A DNA stretch of 47,341 bases from CAZUXY01 sp964624235. Lineage in GTDB: Bacteria > Spirochaetota > UBA4802 > UBA5368. The position numbers were made by a program, and so were the translations under genes. The number at the start of each line of letters is the position of its first letter. Position 1 is the stretch's first letter. Shown here in pieces: positions 42,422 through 47,341 of this stretch. The notes under the pieces were generated by a model that ran no database searches, was not told where the DNA came from, and was given only the letters and a program-made list of their open reading frames with translations. The stretch is taken from positions 1 to 47,341 of the forward strand of contig CAZUXY010000038.1 of assembly GCA_964624235.1 (NCBI GenBank), written 5' to 3'.

Positions 42422-43591
42422 ATGAGAGATGCGTATATTGTTTCATCAGTAAGAACACCGGGTTGCAGAAGGGGCAGAGGCGCCTTTGCTCAGACCAGGC
42501 CTGAAGAACTCCTCACCCAGGCCCTGGCCGGGGCATGCGAACGCATTAACCTTGAAAAGGGTCTTGTGGATGATATTATGGTGGGATGCGCCTTCCCCGA
42601 GGCGGAACAGGGACTTAATATCGGACGTGTAGCTCTGTTGATGGCGGGCTTCCCTAAACAGAGTTCCGGCGCCACGGTAAACCGTTTCTGTGCGTCAGGT
42701 CTTGAGTCAATAGCACTGCAGGCGCTTAAGATTAAAGCCGGATGGATGGAAGTGGCCATGGGTGCAGGTCTGGAAAGCATGTCGATCGTCCCCATGGGCG
42801 GAAATCTTCCCCGGCCGCATCCGGACTGGTCAAAGAAGGACCCGGATGTGTATATTTCCATGGGAATTACCGCTGAGAACGTCGCTTCCCGCTACAATAT
42901 CACCAGGGAAATGCAGGATGAATTCGGCTACAAATCACAGATGAAGGCAGCCAAGGCGCAGCAGGAGAAACTCTTCTCCGAGATAATTCCCACCACGGGC
43001 ACCCGTTACGTGCAGAAAAACGGTGCCCTGGTGAAAGAAACCTTCATCCAGGATTTCGATGACGGTGTCAGGGCCGATACCACGGTTGAGGGTCTGGGAA
43101 AGTTGAGACCCGCCTTTAAAGCCAATGGTTCGGTAACCGCCGGTAATTCTTCCCAGACTACTGATGGTGCCGCAGCCACGGTACTGGCATCAGAAGACGC
43201 CATAAAGAAATACAATCTGAAGCCTCTGGCCAGGATTGTAGCATACGCCGTTGCCGGCTGTGAACCTGATGAAATGGGTGTAGGCCCCAAGTATGCCATA
43301 CCCAAGGTGCTGAAAATCGCAAATATGAAGGTTGACGATATCGATATTTTCGAACTCAATGAAGCTTTTGCTTCTCAGGCGCTTCATTGCATCAAGGAAC
43401 TGGGGCTTGATCTGGCAAAGATCAATCTCCACGGGGGCGCAATCGCCCTTGGACATCCCCTGGGATGCACCGGTTCGAAAATCATGTCGACCCTCGTTGC
43501 CAATATGCACCGTTACGACAAGAAGTACGGAATTGAATCAATGTGTATCGGCGGCGGTATGGGCGCGGCGATGATTATTGAGAAAGTATAA
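42422..43591 (+). CDS. fadA: Acetyl-CoA C-acyltransferase (3-ketoacyl-CoA thiolase)
   Basis: 389 aa, 31 bp after the fadN stop with AGAGGAGG upstream. Thiolase residues are complete: reactive Cys in 'NRFCASGLESIA', 'NEAFASQALHC', 'GHPLGCTGSKIMS' and the final 'CIGGGMGAAM' with intact Gly-rich turn. It cleaves 3-ketoacyl-CoA with CoA in the last step of beta-oxidation. Together with FadN it forms the trifunctional activity. A strong terminator follows. Compare the thiolase at 1544, whose final motif is altered. Confidence 0.95.
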   Translation: MRDAYIVSSVRTPGCRRGRGAFAQTRPEELLTQALAGACERINLEKGLVDDIMVGCAFPEAEQGLNIGRVALLMAGFPKQSSGATVNRFCASGLESIALQALKIKAGWMEVAMGAGLESMSIVPMGGNLPRPHPDWSKKDPDVYISMGITAENVASRYNITREMQDEFGYKSQMKAAKAQQEKLFSEIIPTTGTRYVQKNGALVKETFIQDFDDGVRADTTVEGLGKLRPAFKANGSVTAGNSSQTTDGAAATVLASEDAIKKYNLKPLARIVAYAVAGCEPDEMGVGPKYAIPKVLKIANMKVDDIDIFELNEAFASQALHCIKELGLDLAKINLHGGAIALGHPLGCTGSKIMSTLVANMHRYDKKYGIESMCIGGGMGAAMIIEKV

Positions 43592-43616
43592 AAATTAACT
43601 ACAAATTAAACTTTTT

Positions 43617-43643
43617 AAAAAGCTGCCTCAGGGCAGCTTTTTT
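43617..43643 (+). terminator. Rho-independent terminator of the fadN-fadA operon
   Basis: AAAAAGCTGCC pairs with GGCAGCTTTTTT around a TCAG loop, with the T-run directly at the 3' side. It begins about 25 bp after the fadA stop. Confidence 0.92.
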
Positions 43644-43789
43644 GTTTAATTACCCGATGTTTACCGGTTTTCACATTAAATAGTAAAAAGTTTACGAAAA
43701 TGATCTTCTCTTCCGATATTAAATATGTTGAACGGCAGAATCTACTTTTTGTATTATTATTGAATCAGACTTCATTTGTGGGAGGAACC

Positions 43790-43933
43790 ATGATTCCCAG
43801 GGAAACCGATATGAGAAACTGGAAGCAGGAACAACTCAAGTACTTCAGGGGATATCTGGACAGTTTCAAGAAAGGCAGCAAGGAATACAAGCTGTTGATG
43901 GCGGGAATCAGAGAATTGGAAAAAAATCTCTGA
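43790..43933 (+). CDS. Small basic/acidic helical protein (47 aa)
   Basis: It starts 'MIPRETDMRNWKQEQLKYF' and ends 'IRELEKNL'. GGAGG lies six bases before ATG 43790, better than for many larger genes here. The frame is open 30 codons upstream but only by chance. The protein would be a charged helix or two, with no signal or membrane segment. I do not recognise the family. It stands between two terminator-like hairpins, so it may be its own unit. Confidence 0.65.
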   Translation: MIPRETDMRNWKQEQLKYFRGYLDSFKKGSKEYKLLMAGIRELEKNL

Positions 43934-43965
43934 TCCAAAAACCTGGTAAAACTTTCCGCTAAAAT

Positions 43966-44008
43966 CCCGTCGGCTCTGCGGTTCACTAAAGGATCACGAC
44001 CCGACGGG
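43966..44008. terminator. Inverted repeat between the 47-aa gene and the convergent response regulator
   Basis: CCCGTCGG (43966-43973) and CCGACGGG (44001-44008) pair perfectly across a 27-base loop, followed by TTCATTTT. It may serve as a two-way terminator. Confidence 0.45.
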
Positions 44009-44015
44009 TTCATTT

Positions 44016-45440
44016 TCAAAAACCCGTTTCAACTACAACCGATTTGTGTATAGATATATTGTATTTTTTTAATTTATTGTGCATTGTTTTCCTTGATATT
44101 TTTAGCGCCCTGGCGGTATTTGAAATATTATAATTATAGTATTTCAAAATTCTTTCAAGGTACTCTTTCTCCATTTCATCGATACTTTTTATATGGTCCC
44201 CTGAATCCGCTTCTTTCTGGTTCATCATTGAATTTTCATTTCTTTTTTCCGATACCGGGCTTAAGCCTTCAAATTCCAGTATGCTTTTCGTATCTTCCAC
44301 TGTAATGAGCTTCTCGGTTGAAAGAAGAATCAGGCGCTTTATCACATTCTCGAGTTGCCGCACATTACCAGGCCATTCATAATTGGTCAGGAACAGACGT
44401 GCCTTGAGGTCGATATTCATTGAGCGATCGAATTCATTATTATATTTTTCGAGAAAATAATCTATGAAAAGAGGGATATCCTCTTTACGCTCTTTGAGAG
44501 AGGGTAAATAAACGGGTACCACATTAAGGCGGTAGTAGAGGTCTTCGCGAAAAAGATTCTCCTTTACCATTTCGCGAAGATCACGGTTGCTTGCGGCAAC
44601 TATCCGTGTGTCAACTTTAATTACCTGGTTGCCCCCAATTCTTTCAAATTCCTTTTCCTGAAGAACCCTCAGCAGTTTCGCCTGCATATCTATGGAAAGA
44701 TTGCTTATTTCATCCAGAAAAAGTGTTCCCTTGCTCGCAACCTCGAACTTGCCGATTTTTCTGGAAATCGCTCCGGTAAACGAACCTTTTTCATGGCCGA
44801 ACAGCTCGCTGCCTATCAGGTCTTTTGGTATGGTACTGCAGTCTATTGAACGGAAAGGGTACTGTTTGCGGTTGCTGTTGTAGTGTACCGCTTTTGCAAT
44901 TACTTCCTTGCCGGTTCCACTTTCACCTATTATCAACACCGTGCTTCCCGTATCGATCACTCTTTCAAGCGTACTGAAGATACTGAGCATTTTTCGGGAT
45001 TTGCCGATTATATTTTTAAAACGAAAGTTTTCTCCAACCTGCAGCCTCAGGTTGTCTACCTCTTTTTCCAGTTCAAGTTTTTCCACAATGTTCTTGAGCA
45101 ACACCATCAGTTTATCGTTATCGAAAGGTTTTACAAGATAATCATAGGCTCCCAGTTTCATTGAGGTAATCGCCGTCTCGAGATCATTGGATGCAGTAAT
45201 AACCACAACAGCTATTTTCAGCTTATCATCATGTATACGTTTCAGTACATCTATGCCGTTCATGCCCGGCAACTGGAGGTCCAGTATTAATATATCAAAA
45301 CCATTCTGCTTGATCTTTTCAAGAATAGTGTCCCCTCGATCAACAGTATTTATGTTAAAATAGTCCTGTAATAGATCTTTAAGAAGATCTCTTATTCCTT
45401 GTTCGTCATCGGCTATAAGGATTCTGTATCCGCGTTCCAT
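44016..45440 (-). CDS. Sigma54-dependent response regulator (NtrC family)
   Basis: 474 aa. The receiver domain (1-120) has 'ILIADDEQGIRD', phospho-Asp54 in 'DILILDLQLPG', and 'YDYLVKPFDNDKL'. The AAA+ domain (about 150-380) has Walker A 'GESGTGKEVIAKAVH', the sigma54-contact loop 'GSFTGA' and Walker B 'GTLFLDEI', with 'LPSLKERKEDIP' and 'YEWPGNVRQLENV'. The Fis-type helix-turn-helix is near 435-470 ('NISNTARALKISRKTMHNKL'). It should activate sigma54 promoters on phosphorylation. Its ATG overlaps the kinase stop by one base (TGATG), so the two are a coupled pair. Confidence 0.95.
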   Translation of the reverse strand: MERGYRILIADDEQGIRDLLKDLLQDYFNINTVDRGDTILEKIKQNGFDILILDLQLPGMNGIDVLKRIHDDKLKIAVVVITASNDLETAITSMKLGAYDYLVKPFDNDKLMVLLKNIVEKLELEKEVDNLRLQVGENFRFKNIIGKSRKMLSIFSTLERVIDTGSTVLIIGESGTGKEVIAKAVHYNSNRKQYPFRSIDCSTIPKDLIGSELFGHEKGSFTGAISRKIGKFEVASKGTLFLDEISNLSIDMQAKLLRVLQEKEFERIGGNQVIKVDTRIVAASNRDLREMVKENLFREDLYYRLNVVPVYLPSLKERKEDIPLFIDYFLEKYNNEFDRSMNIDLKARLFLTNYEWPGNVRQLENVIKRLILLSTEKLITVEDTKSILEFEGLSPVSEKRNENSMMNQKEADSGDHIKSIDEMEKEYLERILKYYNYNISNTARALKISRKTMHNKLKKYNISIHKSVVVETGF

Positions 45441-46087
45441 CAGAAAATGATCCTGAAACCCTTCTGTTCTCCGTCTTCAATCATGGTTATTGCCAACCCC
45501 AGCAACACTGAAATCGACCACACCTCGAATAGTTCTGTCCCTTTTACGAATGCTTTTTTTGTTGAATAAGGAAGAAAATAATTTTCATCGTCTATATCGC
45601 CCAAATCGGCATCCCTGTAGATAACCTGCAATCCTTCCCTGTTATCATGTCTGCATGGTCCGAATTCAATCGATGCAGTCTTGTTGTTATCCCAGTCAAA
45701 TCCTTCAATTAAAAGCGATATCATTCTTTTGAAAAGCACCCAGTCTGTAATAACTGCGTTCCTTGCTTCAAATGATTTAACATGAATTCTCGCAGTAAGA
45801 GTATCCCGGATTTCTTCTACCACCTCTTCAATGCAATCATTTATTGCCATTGATCCCGTTTCACCGGTTTTCAACTTGAATATCGCATATAAATCCTGCA
45901 GCATGCGGTCAATCCTTTCAACCTGCTGCAGTATCATTATATTTGCTTTTGTCCGTACTTTTTCATCGCTTTTGTTCGCGCCCATAAGCTGCGAATATCC
46001 CTTGATGGTCGTTAAGGGATTTTTCAATTCATGGCTCATGTTGCGGATTAATTTTTCAATTATCTTTCTGTTATCAATCGGTTTCAC
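45440..46087 (-). CDS. Small soluble histidine kinase with eroded ATP-binding domain
   Basis: 215 aa from GTG 46087, with AAGGG eight bases upstream. The HisKA part is good: 'NMSHELKNPLTTIKGYSQLM', with His19, and the dimer helices 'TKANIMILQQVERIDRML'. The C-terminal half should be HATPase_c. The N box lacks its Asn ('DWVLFKRMISLLIEGFDWD'), no DxGxG is seen ('IYRDADLGDIDDE'), and the end keeps only a trace of a G2-like motif ('VLLGLAITMIEDG'). It has no sensor domain. It may take phosphate from another kinase or act as a phosphatase or phosphotransfer protein. Genes rsfS upstream and the response regulator downstream are in the same unit. Confidence 0.8.
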   Translation of the reverse strand: MKPIDNRKIIEKLIRNMSHELKNPLTTIKGYSQLMGANKSDEKVRTKANIMILQQVERIDRMLQDLYAIFKLKTGETGSMAINDCIEEVVEEIRDTLTARIHVKSFEARNAVITDWVLFKRMISLLIEGFDWDNNKTASIEFGPCRHDNREGLQVIYRDADLGDIDDENYFLPYSTKKAFVKGTELFEVWSISVLLGLAITMIEDGEQKGFRIIF

Positions 46088-46134
46088 CGCAATACCCTTT
46101 CAACAGGCACTACACGTTGTATGATACCGGATGG

Positions 46135-46500
46135 TTACTGGAAGTTTATTCTTTCCGCATCGGCCCACAATTTCTCCAGTTGATAATAATCCCGCATTTC
46201 CCTGGTAAAAATATGTATAACGATTTCGTTATAATCAAGTACAATCCATGAACTGTCGAGACGTGGCTTGATCCTTTCTTTCAATCCTTTGATTCCAAAA
46301 AATTTTTGGACTTCCCTGGCAAGCGCTCTGCAATGTATGAAGGAATTGCCTGTGGTAATAATAAAGTAATCAAGGTAACTGTTTATCCTCATCAGGTCTA
46401 TCAACAGCGTGTCATCAGCCTTTTTGTCTTGCAACATCCTCGCGCATTCACACGCAAGGGAAATAATATCGGCAGTGCCGATTTCACCGTTCTTCTTCAC
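46135..46500 (-). CDS. rsfS: Ribosomal silencing factor RsfS (Iojap)
   Basis: 121 aa, standard length. Typical are 'ARMLQDKKADDTLLIDL', 'LDYFIITTGNSFIHCRALA', 'GLKERIKPRLDSSWIVLDY' and 'IVIHIFTREMRDYYQLEKLW'. It binds ribosomal protein L14 (uL14) and blocks subunit joining in starvation or stationary phase. The start is a GTG at 46500, in the four-base GTGA overlap with the LCP gene's stop. This LCP-rsfS order is one known from spirochaetes (recollection, not searched). It is followed by the kinase gene 47 bp downstream. Confidence 0.95.
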   Translation of the reverse strand: MKKNGEIGTADIISLACECARMLQDKKADDTLLIDLMRINSYLDYFIITTGNSFIHCRALAREVQKFFGIKGLKERIKPRLDSSWIVLDYNEIVIHIFTREMRDYYQLEKLWADAERINFQ

Positions 46501-47341
46501 TTTATGTAGTCCTTTCCGATTATAATCAGCGAATTATACAGGACAGTACTGTCTATAACATGATAAATCCTGTTTATACCCGAGAGCTCGGATATTCTCA
46601 TTACCTTTTCACTGTCTCCGCTGCGGTTTATAATAATTGAATGCTCCATATCCCGGTAAGGCGAGGTTCCGAATTCAACCACACTAAGCCCCTCCCTCAT
46701 GAGGATATTCCTCATTCTCTTCGCCAACCCGGGTACGTTTGTACCATTCAGGATTTTAATTTTTATTCCAGTCTCACCTTTTTCCTTAAGCAGTAACGGT
46801 GCGAGAAATTCTTTTTCATATATTTTAAATGATACGTCATCAACATGATACAGGCCGTCATCAAGAACCCTTCCCGGCACCACAATGGAGAATATCTGCT
46901 CGCACTTGTACAGGTATTTAAAGAGGGACAGTATTTCCTTTTCAAGAATATTGGTCCTAATCTTCTTAACCGATTCGGTCATCAGTTCATCAGTTGCGAA
47001 CCTGTGGTATTTTTTCCTGTTGAAATATAGGGTAAAAAGAATGTCCTGAATCCTGTCGTATTTCTCAAATATGGAGTTACCTTCAACCTGGTTTATGTAT
47101 TTAACAATTTTCTCACCGTCGAAATAATTTTGTCCTGGATTTATCCCATCAATTTTAATCTTCTGGTCCAGCACATAAAGGTCAATGCCTTCCACGATAT
47201 CAACAAGGCGAATAAGATCAGGTGAATACAGTTCGATATAAAACGGTATACTCAGTTTAATATCAATGTTAAGTGATCTCTTGATCTTGTTGAAACTGTC
47301 GATATCGATTTCTTCGATTTTTTTTAATGACTTCCCCCGGC
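46497..47341 (-). CDS. LCP-like / LytR C-terminal domain protein, N-terminus cut by the window edge
   Basis: About 281 residues are visible; the frame stays open to the right edge (a GTG at 47195 is internal). Upstream residues include 'IPFYIELYSPDLIRLVDIV' and 'GIDLYVLDQ', which recall the LytR-CpsA-Psr fold ('F..LVD..GGV.V'), then 'GINPGQNYFDGEKIVKYI' and 'RIQDILFTLYFN'. The end carries a LytR_C domain: 'IKILNGTNVPGLAKRMRNIL' and 'EFGTSPYRDMEHSIII'. LCP enzymes attach glycopolymers to the envelope; a divergent member may have another task. Key LCP arginines could not be checked. It overlaps rsfS. Confidence 0.75.
   Translation of the reverse strand, partial: RGKSLKKIEEIDIDSFNKIKRSLNIDIKLSIPFYIELYSPDLIRLVDIVEGIDLYVLDQKIKIDGINPGQNYFDGEKIVKYINQVEGNSIFEKYDRIQDILFTLYFNRKKYHRFATDELMTESVKKIRTNILEKEILSLFKYLYKCEQIFSIVVPGRVLDDGLYHVDDVSFKIYEKEFLAPLLLKEKGETGIKIKILNGTNVPGLAKRMRNILMREGLSVVEFGTSPYRDMEHSIIINRSGDSEKVMRISELSGINRIYHVIDSTVLYNSLIIIGKDYIK

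Noticed and set aside
1..47341. CRISPR arrays, integrases, transposases, prophage or toxin-antitoxin genes
   Set aside because: No regular direct repeats with spacers and no recombinase or toxin-like motif was seen on either strand.

Overview
The window (about 47.3 kb, moderate G+C, densely coded on both strands) looks like a chromosomal segment of a diderm bacterium, most likely a deep-branching or Leptospira-like spirochaete. That placement is an inference. It rests on a PilZ protein with a Leptospira-type N-terminal part, an LCP/LytR-C gene followed by rsfS, HEAT-repeat and GerMN proteins, lipoprotein-type signals, and abundant beta-oxidation genes. I see no phage, IS transposase, CRISPR array, rRNA or plasmid gene.

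Layout. 1-5.5 kb (minus): a truncated redoxin, a nitronate-monooxygenase/FabK-like flavoprotein lacking the usual active-site His, a thiolase, and two adjacent class-III aminotransferase-fold proteins. One of the pair keeps the PLP lysine; the other has Glu there. 5.6-9.6 kb (minus): a PilZ protein, then a mutarotase-like protein with a GPH-family sugar symporter. 9.9-13.5 kb: a one-carbon module with a MetH-activation-domain protein, a corrinoid protein and S-adenosylhomocysteinase, but no methyltransferase in view. 13.5-18.1 kb (minus): a long-chain acyl-CoA ligase and an orphan PAS/GAF histidine kinase. 18.3-20.6 kb (plus): TatC and phosphoglycerate kinase. 20.6-23.7 kb (minus): a HAD-IIA phosphatase, then flavoprotein, amidase and PHP phosphoesterase genes in a tight row. 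24.0-29.6 kb (plus): ROK kinase coupled to a PAP2 phosphatase, then pheS-pheT. 29.7-31.0 kb (minus): GerMN and CYTH proteins. 31.3-34.0 kb (plus): a HEAT-repeat protein and two unknowns. 34.1-36.9 kb (minus): a NagZ-like lipoprotein overlapping a HemW-like radical SAM gene. 37.1-39.1 kb (plus): an RsbW-like ATPase coupled to a LOG-family protein, and a small exported protein. 39.2-39.6 kb (minus): tRNA-Cys and tRNA-Leu with promoter and terminator. 40.0-43.6 kb (plus): a FadN-type fusion and a FadA thiolase, closed by a strong terminator. 43.8 kb: a 47-aa protein. 44.0 kb to the right edge (minus): LCP/LytR-C protein, RsfS, a small histidine kinase with an eroded ATP-binding domain, and a sigma54 response regulator, all overlapping or closely spaced.

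How they fit together. Acyl-CoA ligase, FadN-type fusion and two thiolases point to fatty-acid oxidation. Corrinoid, MetH-activation and SAH hydrolase genes form a methyl-transfer/SAM-recycling group. The GPH symporter, mutarotase-like protein and ROK kinase suggest sugar use. NagZ, amidase, LCP and PAP2 proteins point to envelope metabolism. The observations most worth following up are the Lys/Glu aminotransferase pair, the operon with the eroded kinase, and the corrinoid module without a methyltransferase. No clearly new defence or mobile system was found.
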